Below, in pieces: positions 29,571 through 38,202 of a DNA stretch of 64,000 nt (within the stretch, counting starts at the first letter, position 1; the number at the start of each line of letters is the position of its first letter). The notes below the pieces were generated by a model that saw nothing but the letters and a program-made list of their open reading frames with translations, was not told where the DNA came from and ran no database searches. A program made the translations under genes and the position numbers. This stretch comes from Burkholderia territorii (GTDB taxonomy: Bacteria > Pseudomonadota > Gammaproteobacteria > Burkholderiales > Burkholderiaceae): positions 62,001-126,000 of the forward strand of contig NZ_CADFEJ010000014.1 in assembly GCF_902833055.1 (NCBI RefSeq), written 5' to 3'.

Positions 29571-31073
29571 TTACTGCGTGTCGTCGGCCCACGCCTTGGC
29601 GGCGCGCACCGCGCGTTGCCAGCCGGCCATGCAGCGTTCGACCTGCTCCTTGGGCATCGACGGCGAGAAGCGGCGATCGAGCTGCCACTGGCTGCGCACT
29701 TCGTCGAGGTTCTTCCAGTAGCCGATCGCGAGACCGGCGAGGTAGGCCGCGCCCAACGCGGTCGTCTCGGTGATCTGCGGACGCACCGCGTCGACGCCGA
29801 GCAGGTCCGCCTGGAACTGCATCAACAGATTGTTCGCGCTCGCGCCGCCGTCGACGCGCAGCTCGCCGATGCTGATGCCGGAGTCGGCTTCCATCGCGGC
29901 CAGCACGTCGAGCGACTGGTAAGCGATCGCGTCGAGCGCCGCGCGCGCAAGGTGCGCGGACGTCGTGCCGCGCGTGACGCCGAACACCGAACCGCGCGCC
30001 CGTGCATTCCAGTGCGGCGCGCCGAGGCCCGCGAACGCCGGCACGAGATAGACGCCGTCGGTGTGCGGCACGCTCGCGGCGAGCGCTTCGATCTCGGCGG
30101 CGGTCTTGATGATGCCGACGCCGTCGCGCAGCCATTGCACGACCGCGCCCGCGATGAAGATGCTGCCTTCGAGCGCGTACTGCACGTCGTCGCCGATCTG
30201 CCAGGCGATCGTCGTGACGAGGTTGTTCTTCGACTCGATCGGCTTGTTGCCGGTGTTCATCATCAGGAAGCAGCCGGTGCCGTACGTGTTCTTCACCATG
30301 CCCGACGTCGTGCACATCTGCCCGAACAGCGCCGCGTGCTGGTCGCCGGCGATGCCCGCGAGCGGAATCTTCGACGCGAACACCGTGGTTTTCGTGTGGC
30401 CGTAGATTTCCGACGACGCCTTCACTTCCGGCAGCATGCTGCGCGGAATGTCGAGCAGCTCGAGGAGCTCGCTGTCCCATTCGCGCGTGTGGATGTTGAA
30501 CAGCATCGTGCGCGACGCGTTGGTCACGTCGGTCACGTGCAGTTCGTGCTTCGTGAAGTTCCACACGAGCCAGCTATCGACGGTGCCGAACGCGAGCTTG
30601 CCCTGGCGCGCCTTGTCGCGCGCGCCCGGCACGTTGTCGAGGATCCAGCGGATCTTGGTCGCGGAGAAGTACGAGTCGATCGGCAGGCCGGTCTTCGCGC
30701 GCACCTTCGCTTCGAGGCCCTGCTTCTTCAGCGAATCGCAGAAGTCGGCGGTGCGGCGGTCCTGCCACACGATCGCGTTGTAGACGGGCTGGCCCGTCTC
30801 GCGATCCCAGACGATCGTCGTCTCGCGCTGGTTGGTGATGCCGATCGCGGCGATCGACGTGCCGTTCAGGCCCGTGCGCGTGACGGCTTCGGCGGCGACG
30901 CCCGCCTGCGTCGACCAGATTTCCTGCGGGTCGTGCTCGACCCAGCCGGGTTGCGGGTAGATCTGTTCGAACTCCTTCTGGGCGATCGATACGATGTTGC
31001 CCTGACGATCGAACAGCATCGCGCGGGAGCTGGTCGTGCCCTGGTCGAGCGCGAGGATGTACTGATCCTGCAT
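29571..31073 (-). CDS. glpK: Glycerol kinase GlpK
   Basis: Phosphorylates glycerol to sn-glycerol 3-phosphate, trapping it in the cytoplasm. The 500-residue protein has the FGGY-family N-terminus [19 protein letters not shown] with the phosphate-binding loop, and the carboxy-lobe motif [20 protein letters not shown]. Length equals E. coli GlpK. The ATG at 31073 fits the family start; the in-frame ATG at 31082 would add three residues. It lies between glpD and glpF, all on the minus strand. Confidence 0.97.
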   Translation of the reverse strand: MQDQYILALDQGTTSSRAMLFDRQGNIVSIAQKEFEQIYPQPGWVEHDPQEIWSTQAGVAAEAVTRTGLNGTSIAAIGITNQRETTIVWDRETGQPVYNAIVWQDRRTADFCDSLKKQGLEAKVRAKTGLPIDSYFSATKIRWILDNVPGARDKARQGKLAFGTVDSWLVWNFTKHELHVTDVTNASRTMLFNIHTREWDSELLELLDIPRSMLPEVKASSEIYGHTKTTVFASKIPLAGIAGDQHAALFGQMCTTSGMVKNTYGTGCFLMMNTGNKPIESKNNLVTTIAWQIGDDVQYALEGSIFIAGAVVQWLRDGVGIIKTAAEIEALAASVPHTDGVYLVPAFAGLGAPHWNARARGSVFGVTRGTTSAHLARAALDAIAYQSLDVLAAMEADSGISIGELRVDGGASANNLLMQFQADLLGVDAVRPQITETTALGAAYLAGLAIGYWKNLDEVRSQWQLDRRFSPSMPKEQVERCMAGWQRAVRAAKAWADDTQ

Positions 31074-31178
31074 GTCTCTCATCTCCATCCGTGGATTGGC
31101 GTAGTTGTGATGCGCGCCGCATGTTACGCGGCGCGTCGGTGAATCAACGTCGGTCAAGCAACTGCAACTGCAAACGAA

Positions 31179-32702
31179 TCACGCGTGCGGCGCGTGCGCG
31201 GCGGCGAACCATGCGTCGAGCGCGGCCGTCACCGCGTCGAGCGTGCCGGGCGCTGCGTGCAGCCCGAGCTTCGAGCGGCGCCACAGCACGTCCTGCGCGC
31301 AGGTCGCCCATTCGACGTCGCGCAGGTAACGCAGTTCGGCGTCGTGGATGCCCGGCGCGACTTCGGCGCCGAGCTCGGCGAGCGAGGTCGCGCCGTCGAT
31401 CACGCGTTCCGCGCGCGTGCCGTACGCGCGCGCATAGCGGCGCGCGAGTGCGGCGGGCAGCCACGGGTGGCGCTTCGCGAATGCGTCGGCGAACGTGTCG
31501 AACTTCGCGTTCGCGATGTCGCCGCCGGGCAGCGGCGCGCCGGCCGTCCAGGTTTTCGCATCGCGGCCGAGCGCGCGGCACAGCAGGTCGCCGGCTTCTT
31601 CCGCGAGCTTGCGGAAGGTCGTGATCTTGCCGCCGAACACCGACAGCAGCGGCGCGCCGGCCCCGTCGTCCATCTCGAGGCGGTAGTCGCGCGTGACGGC
31701 CGATGCGTTCGCGGCGTTTTCGTCCTCGAGCAGCGGGCGCACGCCCGAATAGGTCCAGTGCACGTCGGCCGGCGAGATCTTGCGCTTGAAGTAGCGGTTG
31801 ATCGAATCGCACAGATACTGCGTCTCGTCGCGATCGATCGCGACCTTCGCGGGATCGTTCGTGTATTCGACGTCGGTCGTGCCGATCAGCGTGAAATCGT
31901 GCTCGTACGGAATCGCGAAGATGATCCGCTTGTCCGGGTTCTGGAAGATGTATGCGTGATCGTGATCGAACAGGCGGCGCGTGACGATGTGGCTGCCCTT
32001 CACGAGCCGCACGCTGTGTTGCGCGCCGCGGCCGAGCGCGCCGTGCAGCACTTCGCCGACCCACGGGCCGGCCGCGTTCGCGACCGCGCGCGCATGCACC
32101 ACGCGAATCGAGCCGTCCGCGTGCCGCAGCCGTGCTTCCCATTCGTCGCCGCGTCGTTCCGCCGACACGAGCTTCGTGCGGGTCAGGATCTCGGCGCCGC
32201 GCTCCTTCGCATCGAGCGCGTTCAGCACGACGAGGCGTGCGTCGTCGACCCAGCCGTCCGAATACACGAAGCCGCGCTTGATCGAGTCGATCAGCGGTGC
32301 GCCGGCCGCATGGCGGCGCATGTCGATGCCACGCGAGCCGGGCAGCAGTTCGCGCTTCGCGAGGTGATCGTAGAGGAACAGGCCGATGCGGATCAGCCAG
32401 GCCGGCCGCAGGTTCGGCATGTGCGGCATCACGAAGCGCAGCGGCCACATGATGTGCGGCGCCGCGCGCAGCAGCGTTTCACGCTCCTGCAGTGCTTTGC
32501 GCACGAGGCCGAATTCGTTGTATTCGAGGTAGCGCAGGCCGCCGTGAATCAGCTTCGTGCTGGACGACGACGTGTGCGACGCGAGGTCGTCCTGCTCGCA
32601 GAGCAGCACCGACAGGCCGCGGCCGGCCGCATCGCGCGCGATGCCCGCGCCGTTGATGCCGCCGCCGACGACGAGCAGATCGTAGCGATTCGGTTGGGTC
32701 AC
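31179..32702 (-). CDS. glpD: Aerobic glycerol-3-phosphate dehydrogenase GlpD
   Basis: Membrane-associated FAD enzyme that oxidises glycerol 3-phosphate to DHAP and passes electrons to quinone. The 507-residue protein has the N-terminal dinucleotide motif VVGGGINGAGIARDAAGRG, the family segment LIHGGLRYLEYNEF and a C-terminal DAO_C domain. It is first gene of the glpD-glpK-glpF run, 105 bp upstream of glpK. A promoter at 32757-32785 overlapped by TTCGAA-containing boxes precedes it, pointing to GlpR control. Confidence 0.97.
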   Translation of the reverse strand: MTQPNRYDLLVVGGGINGAGIARDAAGRGLSVLLCEQDDLASHTSSSSTKLIHGGLRYLEYNEFGLVRKALQERETLLRAAPHIMWPLRFVMPHMPNLRPAWLIRIGLFLYDHLAKRELLPGSRGIDMRRHAAGAPLIDSIKRGFVYSDGWVDDARLVVLNALDAKERGAEILTRTKLVSAERRGDEWEARLRHADGSIRVVHARAVANAAGPWVGEVLHGALGRGAQHSVRLVKGSHIVTRRLFDHDHAYIFQNPDKRIIFAIPYEHDFTLIGTTDVEYTNDPAKVAIDRDETQYLCDSINRYFKRKISPADVHWTYSGVRPLLEDENAANASAVTRDYRLEMDDGAGAPLLSVFGGKITTFRKLAEEAGDLLCRALGRDAKTWTAGAPLPGGDIANAKFDTFADAFAKRHPWLPAALARRYARAYGTRAERVIDGATSLAELGAEVAPGIHDAELRYLRDVEWATCAQDVLWRRSKLGLHAAPGTLDAVTAALDAWFAAAHAPHA

Positions 32703-32740
32703 CTGCTGTCCTTATCGTCTGATGGAAATGGGCGAACACG

Positions 32741-32795
32741 AAATGTTCGAATTCGAAATTTAACGAACGAAATCGAAAAAGTAAAGTTCGAAAAA
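32741..32795 (-). promoter_or_regulatory. glpD promoter with overlapping GlpR-type operators
   Basis: On the minus strand, -35 TTTACT (32785-32780) and -10 TAAATT (32762-32757) are spaced by 17 bp. The same segment carries TTCGAATTCGAA (within 32741-32760, flanked AAATG...AAATT) and further half-sites at 32764-32776 and 32785-32795, like the TTCGA-based operators of E. coli GlpR. GlpR binding here would block RNA polymerase. Confidence 0.75.
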
Positions 32796-32864
32796 GCGGG
32801 GCCAGTAGCGCGCGGCGCGATCCCGGACGATACTGACGGAATCGACCGTTTCGCGAGGTGAATC

Positions 32865-33233
32865 ATGCGTATTGGGATGTGGGCCGGTGCGTGCGCCGTC
32901 GTTCTGGCAGGGTGCAGCGCCGGCATGCCGCCGCTGGCCGGGAACTGGCGCGCGCCGTCGTTCGTCGACCTGGAGACGTCGTGCGGCGGCGCCGCGCGCG
33001 ACTGGGGCGCGGACGCGCAGCCGGTCTATTCGACGCTTTACGACGCGTACGTGGCGAAACGGTATCGCGGGCTGACGCAGGAGAACTATTGTGCGTTCGT
33101 AAACGAACTTTCGGCGCACTACGCGGCACCGGACGCGGCGGGGCGCGCCGGATGGATCGCGTATTTCAACGGCGCACGCGCGCAGGCCATCAGCTGGCGG
33201 GCCGCGGTCGATCCGACGCTGCGCGGCGGCTGA
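32865..33233 (+). CDS. Small putative lipoprotein
   Basis: 122-residue protein with a type II signal peptide: MRIGMWAGACAVVLAGC, lipobox LAGC, Cys17. The mature part has a few Cys and aromatic residues (SCGGAARDWG, YCAFVNELSAHYAAP). The family was not recognised. The GAGGTGA ribosome-binding site sits 5 nt before the ATG. The gene is divergent from glpD across the GlpR-box region, so glycerol control is possible but not shown. Confidence 0.75.
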   Translation: MRIGMWAGACAVVLAGCSAGMPPLAGNWRAPSFVDLETSCGGAARDWGADAQPVYSTLYDAYVAKRYRGLTQENYCAFVNELSAHYAAPDAAGRAGWIAYFNGARAQAISWRAAVDPTLRGG

Positions 33234-33322
33234 CGCGGGAAAGCTGCGGGAGGCGGGAAAACCGGAAAAGGCGGCACGGCCGGAAATCCGGCCGGGGCGC
33301 TCAGGTCAGGAACAGCGGAGCT

Positions 33323-33520
33323 TTACGAATAGCGGTATTTGATGGATCGCAGCGCGGCGTCGCCGGTCTCGGTCACGCAGTATTTGCGTCCCGATCCCAG
33401 CCCTTCCAGCCGAACGAGCTGCTGTTCGAGCAGCGCGTCGAGTTCATCCCGATCCATGTCGCCCTGGTCAGGGGCGTCCTTCACAAGCAGTAGCGTGGCG
33501 AATTCATGCGGACTCAGCAT
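33323..33520 (-). CDS. Small conserved-type protein, possible winged helix
   Basis: 65 residues starting MLSPHEFATLLLVKDAPDQG. The ATG at 33520 has a GGAGAG site 5 nt upstream. The C-terminal half reads LLEQQLVRLEGLGSGRKYCV and then TETGDAALRSI, which looks like the wing of a MarR/PadR-type winged helix, though the protein is too short for a full domain with dimer helices. A well-formed promoter lies at 33680-33708. No function can be assigned. Confidence 0.65.
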   Translation of the reverse strand: MLSPHEFATLLLVKDAPDQGDMDRDELDALLEQQLVRLEGLGSGRKYCVTETGDAALRSIKYRYS

Positions 33521-33679
33521 CGTTCTCTCCATGGCAATCGGTCTGCCCGCGCGACCGGCGCGAACGCCGGTGCGCGATACCCCGCGGGGTATGGCTTGGG
33601 GGGAAAGCTGTATTCGCCGGCCTTGGGATTCGCACACGCCTTGGCACGGGCGTAACGGGCGAACGGGCCGGGGAACTGG

Positions 33680-33708
33680 AGTCTAGTCGAACGCGCGGGC
33701 AACGACAA
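33680..33708 (-). promoter_or_regulatory. Sigma70-type promoter for the 65-residue gene
   Basis: Minus strand: -35 TTGTCG (33708-33703), 17-bp spacer, -10 TAGACT (33685-33680). It lies about 160 bp upstream of the start at 33520, within the 302-bp gap 33521-33822, where nothing else was recognised. Confidence 0.55.
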
Positions 33709-33822
33709 ATCGTGCCCCGTTAATTTTCAGTTTGACAGGCAGATGTGCCGCAAGCGGTTCAGTCGGCGCGCCAGCTTCTTGATTTCACTTGAAGTTTCAG
33801 GTGCGGTGCAGCAACGCAAGCA

Positions 33823-34602
33823 TTATTCCGCGACATACACCTGGGTACCCGCGTTCGCCACCGCGTCGGCCATCTCCGGCGGCAGCGGCTTGTCGGTGAA
33901 GAGCGCATGCACCTGGCTCAGGTGCCCTTGACGCACCAGCGCCGGGCGGCCGACCTTCGAATGATCGGCGACGAGGTAGACCGTGCGCGCATGCTGCATG
34001 ATCGCCTCGGCCACGCGCACCTCGCGCGTGTCGAAGTCGCGCAGTGTGCCGTCGGCCTCGATCGCCGACGTGCCGATGATCGCGTAGTCGACCTTGAACT
34101 GGCGGATGAAGTCGATCGCGAGTTCGCCGACGATGCCCTTGTCCCACGGCCGCACGATGCCGCCCGTGATCAGCACCTCGCAGTCGGGGTAGCCGCTCAT
34201 CATCGACGCGACGTTCAGGTTGTTCGTGATCACGTGAAGGCCGTGATGGCGGTTCAGCGCGCGGGCGACTTCCTCGGTCGTCGTGCCGAGATTGATGAAC
34301 AGCGATGCCTGGTCGGGGATGTGCGACGCGGCGAGTGCCGCGATGCGCCGCTTCTCGTCGTGGAACATCCGCTGGCGCGCGGTGTACGACACGTTCTCCG
34401 AGCTGGTCGGCAGGCTCGCGCCGCCGTGGTAGCGGCGCAGCAGGTTCAGGTCGGCGAGCCAGTTCACGTCGCGGCGGATCGTCTGCGGCGTGACCGCGAA
34501 GTGCGCGGCGAGATCGTCGACGGTCACGAAGCCGTCGCGCTGCACCCATTCGAGCAGTTCCTGCTGGCGCGCGTTGAGGGTGAGGCGGGGATCTCGGGTC
34601 AT
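33823..34602 (-). CDS. glpR: DeoR-family glycerol-3-phosphate regulon repressor GlpR
   Basis: 259-residue repressor. N-terminal DeoR helix-turn-helix (about 8-60: ARQQELLEWVQRDGFVTVDD, then AAHFAVTPQTIRRDVNWLAD) and a C-terminal DeoRC sugar-phosphate sensor domain with NLGTTTEEVARAL. It probably binds glycerol 3-phosphate. It is separated from the glpD promoter by two unrelated small genes, a looser arrangement than in gamma-proteobacteria. The ATG at 34602 fits the family start; the frame is open further upstream without family similarity. Confidence 0.92.
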   Translation of the reverse strand: MTRDPRLTLNARQQELLEWVQRDGFVTVDDLAAHFAVTPQTIRRDVNWLADLNLLRRYHGGASLPTSSENVSYTARQRMFHDEKRRIAALAASHIPDQASLFINLGTTTEEVARALNRHHGLHVITNNLNVASMMSGYPDCEVLITGGIVRPWDKGIVGELAIDFIRQFKVDYAIIGTSAIEADGTLRDFDTREVRVAEAIMQHARTVYLVADHSKVGRPALVRQGHLSQVHALFTDKPLPPEMADAVANAGTQVYVAE

Positions 34603-34717
34603 GGCTCGGCGGTCGGGTCGTGAGGCGGAGCGGGTATTGTAAGGGCGCGAAGGGCATTCGACCGGCCTGCGGCCTATCGCGGTCCGCAATTCATGCGCGA
34701 AGCACATGGATTCATGT

Positions 34718-34733
34718 CACAAATGAATTTGTG
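34718..34733. promoter_or_regulatory. Perfect dyad upstream of the gamma-glutamyltransferase gene
   Basis: CACAAAT-GA-ATTTGTG, a 16-bp palindrome with two central bases, about 95 bp before the ggt start and 115 bp before glpR. It is AT-rich against a GC-rich background. An operator for an unknown regulator is likely. Confidence 0.55.
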
Positions 34734-34825
34734 CGATCGCTCGGATCGCGCTGCAATGGCGGACTGTCCGCGCGCGCCGGTGGTGCGCGCGGCGCGTTCA
34801 TTGAGCTTTCGACGAGGTGGAACCG

Positions 34826-36466
34826 ATGACTGGCTTCAACTGGCACAACCCGTATCCGACGACCCGCATTCCGGTGTTCGCGCGCAACGTCGTGTCGACA
34901 TCGCACCCGCTCGCGGCGCAGGCCGGGCTGCGGATGCTGTGGAAGGGCGGCAATGCCGTCGATGCGGCGCTGGCCGCCGCCGCCGCGATCACGGTGGTCG
35001 AGCCGGTGTCGTGCGGGCTCGGCGGCGATGCGTTCGCGCTTGTATGGGACGGCGCGCGGTTGTCCGGGCTGAATGCGTCGGGCGTCGCGCCGGCGGCGTG
35101 GAACCCGGACTACTTCCGCCGGCGCCACGGCGAGGACGCGCGCGGCATCGCGAACAAGCCGACGCGCGGCTGGGACACCGTCACGGTGCCGGGCGTGATC
35201 GCCGGCTGGGAAGCGCTGCACGCGAAGTTCGGTTCGCTGCCGTTCGCGGACCTGCTCGAGCCGGCGATCGAGATCGCCGAGCGCGGCTATTCGGTGCCGC
35301 CGATCGTCGCGCACAAGTGGGCGGCCGCGGTGCCCGAGCTGCAGGGACTGCCGGGTTTCGCCGATACCTTCATGCCGCGCGGGCGCGCGCCGCTCGTCGG
35401 CGAGCGCATGTGCCTGCCCGGTCACGCGCGCACGCTGCGCGCCCTCGCGAAGGACGGCCCGCGCGCGTTCTACGAGGGTGCGCTCGCCGGGCAGATCGCG
35501 GCCTTCGCGCGCGACGGCGGCGGCGCGCTGACCGAGGCCGACCTGAGCGCGTACCGGCCGGAATGGGTCGAGCCGATCGGCAAGCGCTTCGGCCGGCACA
35601 CGATTCACCAGATTCCGCCGAACGGGCAGGGCATCGCCGCGCTGATCGCGCTCGGGATCGCCGAGCATGCGGGCGTGGCCGAATGGCCGGTCGATTCGGC
35701 CGACTCGCAGCACCTGCAGATCGAGGCGATGAAGCTCGCGTTCGCGGATGTCTATCGCTACGTCGCCGATCCGCGCGCGATGGACGTGACGCCCGCGCAG
35801 ATGCTCGACGACGCGTATCTCGCGGAACGCGCGAAGCTGATCGATCGCGCGCGCGCGACGCACTTCGCTGCCGGCCGGCCGCATTCGGGCGGCACGATCT
35901 ATCTGTCGGCGGCGGACGAGCGCGGGATGATGGTGAGCTTCATTCAGTCGAACTACATGGGTTTCGGTTCGGGGCTCGTCGTGCCGGGTACGGGCATTGC
36001 GTTGCAGAACCGCGGGCACGGCTTCTCGATGGACCCGGCGTCGCCGAACGTCGTCGCGGGCGGCAAGCGGCCGTTCCATACAATCATTCCGGCGTTCGTC
36101 ACCGAGGAAGTCGACGGGCGCACCGAGGCCGTGATGAGCTTCGGCGTGATGGGCGGCGACATGCAGCCGCAGGGCCACCTGCAGACCGTCGTGCGGATGC
36201 TCGGCTACGGGCAGCAGCCGCAGGCCGCCTGCGACGCGCCGCGCTGGAAGGTCAATCGCGACTTCACGCTCGACGTCGAGTCGACGATGAATCGCGACAC
36301 GATCGACGCGCTCGCCGCGCGCGGCCACACGATCAAGTCGATCGACGATCCTTACATGGATTTCGGCTCGGGACAGTTCGTGTGGCGCCTTGACCGCGAC
36401 GATCCCGAGTGCGGGTACGTGGCCGCGAGCGACGGCCGTCGCGACGGCCTCGCGGCCGGTTTCTGA
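34826..36466 (+). CDS. Gamma-glutamyltransferase / cephalosporin-acylase family protein
   Basis: 546-residue N-terminal-nucleophile hydrolase. The putative autocleavage and catalytic Thr357 lies in HSGGTIYLSAADERG, followed by the downstream conserved SFIQSNYMGFGSG and MSFGVMGGDMQPQGHLQ. No signal peptide is seen, unlike periplasmic GGT; related cytoplasmic members are annotated as GGT or acylases, so the substrate (glutathione or other gamma-glutamyl compound) is uncertain. The start at ATG 34826 is preferred over GTG 34817 because GAGG at 34814-34817 then sits at proper distance. Confidence 0.85.
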   Translation: MTGFNWHNPYPTTRIPVFARNVVSTSHPLAAQAGLRMLWKGGNAVDAALAAAAAITVVEPVSCGLGGDAFALVWDGARLSGLNASGVAPAAWNPDYFRRRHGEDARGIANKPTRGWDTVTVPGVIAGWEALHAKFGSLPFADLLEPAIEIAERGYSVPPIVAHKWAAAVPELQGLPGFADTFMPRGRAPLVGERMCLPGHARTLRALAKDGPRAFYEGALAGQIAAFARDGGGALTEADLSAYRPEWVEPIGKRFGRHTIHQIPPNGQGIAALIALGIAEHAGVAEWPVDSADSQHLQIEAMKLAFADVYRYVADPRAMDVTPAQMLDDAYLAERAKLIDRARATHFAAGRPHSGGTIYLSAADERGMMVSFIQSNYMGFGSGLVVPGTGIALQNRGHGFSMDPASPNVVAGGKRPFHTIIPAFVTEEVDGRTEAVMSFGVMGGDMQPQGHLQTVVRMLGYGQQPQAACDAPRWKVNRDFTLDVESTMNRDTIDALAARGHTIKSIDDPYMDFGSGQFVWRLDRDDPECGYVAASDGRRDGLAAGF

Positions 36467-36784
36467 CGGAACGCTTCCAGTCTCGGTCTCGCGCTCGACG
36501 GGCGGCCGCATGGCTGCCCGTCCTGCTTCATGCGGGGCATCTCGTCGAACGCGCGCAGCCGGTTCGAGCAACCCGTCTAACGAACCGCAACATGCGCGGC
36601 GGAACTGCGCCCGTCGGGTATGGTCAGTGCTTTGAAGCACGAACATAAAAGTCCGGCTAAGATGCCTGAATGGTTCGGCCGGACCAACTCACTAAAAACG
36701 CAAGCAAAACGTCGCCTGCGGGCGCGCCGGGCCTGTGCCGAAGATCGGGCCGGCCGGCCGCGCGACGACTGGGAGCGCACCACC
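36467..36784. other. Intergenic region between ggt-like and ferritin-like genes
   Basis: 318 bp with no convincing gene. It holds a GC hairpin, GACGGGC (36497-36503) with GCCCGTC (36516-36522), without a T-run, which may end the upstream transcript. An AT-richer patch near 36630-36665 may carry the promoter of the next gene. Confidence 0.35.
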
Positions 36785-37612
36785 ATGCCTACTGAAACGA
36801 CGCATGTCATGCCGTGGCGTATCGAGGACATCGACCTGAACCGGATCGATCGTCAGCGCGCCGCCGCGAACGAGGATCTGCTGCTGTTGCTGTGCGCGTC
36901 GTCGTTCATCGAGAGCGGCTCGGATCTCTACACGAGCAATCTGAGCGAGTTCTTCAACGACGATCCGGAAGTGTCCGCGTGGCTCAACAATGCATGGGAG
37001 CACGAGGAACTGCAGCACGGGCGCGCGCTGAAGGCGTACATCGCGCATGTATGGCCCGAGTTCGACTGGGATACCGCGTTCGCGAATTTCTTCGCCGAAT
37101 ATTCGAAGACGTGCTCGGTCGAAGCGTTCGAGAAGACCCGCGCGCTCGAGATGGTCGCGCGCTGCGTCGTCGAGACGGGCACCGCCACGCTCTATCGCGC
37201 GATCAACGAATGCTCGGACGAGCCCGTGCTGAAGGAAATCACCGACAACATCCGCACGGACGAAGTGCGTCACTACAAGCACTTCTTCAAGTTCTTCAAG
37301 AAGTACAACAAGCTCGAAGGCAACGGCCGGCTCGCGGTGCTCGGCGCGTTGATGCGCCGCGTGCTGGAAATCAAGAACGAGGATTCCGAGATCGCGCTGC
37401 GCCACGTGTTCGCGGTCCGCTACCCGGAGCGGGTCGGCGACGACCAATACAACCGCGAGCGCGCCGCGCGCATCAGCTCGCTCGTGCGGCGCAACCTGTC
37501 GGCCGACATGTGCGTGAAGATGCTGCTCAAACCGCTCGATCTTCCCGCGAAGATCCAGCCGAGCGTCCACTATCCGCTGACGAAGATTACGCGGCACGTG
37601 TTCATGCGCTGA
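36785..37612 (+). CDS. Ferritin-like diiron-type protein
   Basis: 275-residue helical protein. Two putative metal motifs are visible, EHEELQHGRAL (about residues 75-85) and TDEVRHYKHFF (about 155-165), spaced as in a four-helix diiron bundle, together with further Glu/Asp residues between them. No signal peptide. Family members are annotated only as ferritin-like domain proteins; iron storage, oxidation or hydroxylation are all possible. The ATG at 36785 begins MPTETTHVMPWRIED; the frame is open 165 bp further upstream, but that stretch is basic and lacks helical periodicity. It is followed 80 bp later by a split-barrel gene. Confidence 0.75.
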   Translation: MPTETTHVMPWRIEDIDLNRIDRQRAAANEDLLLLLCASSFIESGSDLYTSNLSEFFNDDPEVSAWLNNAWEHEELQHGRALKAYIAHVWPEFDWDTAFANFFAEYSKTCSVEAFEKTRALEMVARCVVETGTATLYRAINECSDEPVLKEITDNIRTDEVRHYKHFFKFFKKYNKLEGNGRLAVLGALMRRVLEIKNEDSEIALRHVFAVRYPERVGDDQYNRERAARISSLVRRNLSADMCVKMLLKPLDLPAKIQPSVHYPLTKITRHVFMR

Positions 37613-37692
37613 GTGTCACTGAGTGTCACCGCCGGCCCCGCGGCGCGCGTATGCTTCGGCATCATCGACCGCTTTTCACCGGGGCCGCCATC

Positions 37693-38202
37693 ATGACCGA
37701 TACCCATCGCCACGCGCTCGAACAATGGACGTTCGACGCGTGGCCGCCGGCCGTCGTTTCGCTGTTCGACGGCACGGCGCTTGAACGCCATGCCGACTTC
37801 GCCGCATCGCTGATCGTCGCGACCGACGATGGCCAGTTGCGCACGACGCTGCTCAGCGTCGGCGAGATCCATGCACGCGACGCGCGCACGCTGCTGCTCG
37901 CGCTCTGGCCGCAGTCGCGTGCGGCGCGCGCGCTGGCGCAACGGCGCACGGCCGCGTTGACGCTCGTCGCGGACGGCGCATTCTTTCAGGCACAACTAAG
38001 GATCGAGCCGCTCGAAGGAGATTTCGGCGGGCTGGCCGGCTTCGCTGCGACGATCGCGCATGGCGATGCGCAGCGGGTCGGCTATGCGCGTCTCGCGACG
38101 GGTGTCACGTTCGCGCTGGAAGGGCAGGCGCGCGCCGAGGTGCTCGCGCGCTGGCAGCGCCAGGTCGAGCACCTGCGGCGCGCGGCCGCGCGGCTTCAGT
38201 GA
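37693..38202 (+). CDS. Pyridoxamine-5'-phosphate-oxidase-like split-barrel protein (putative)
   Basis: 169-residue protein. The pattern of beta strands around [20 protein letters not shown] and [20 protein letters not shown] resembles FMN-binding split-barrel (PPOX/flavin-reductase-like) proteins. No catalytic residues can be assigned from sequence alone, and flavin binding is an inference. The stop overlaps the stop of the convergent RhlE-type helicase by 7 bp. A 10-bp direct duplication (CTGAGTGTCA) lies just before it at 37609-37628. Confidence 0.6.
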   Translation: MTDTHRHALEQWTFDAWPPAVVSLFDGTALERHADFAASLIVATDDGQLRTTLLSVGEIHARDARTLLLALWPQSRAARALAQRRTAALTLVADGAFFQAQLRIEPLEGDFGGLAGFAATIAHGDAQRVGYARLATGVTFALEGQARAEVLARWQRQVEHLRRAAARLQ

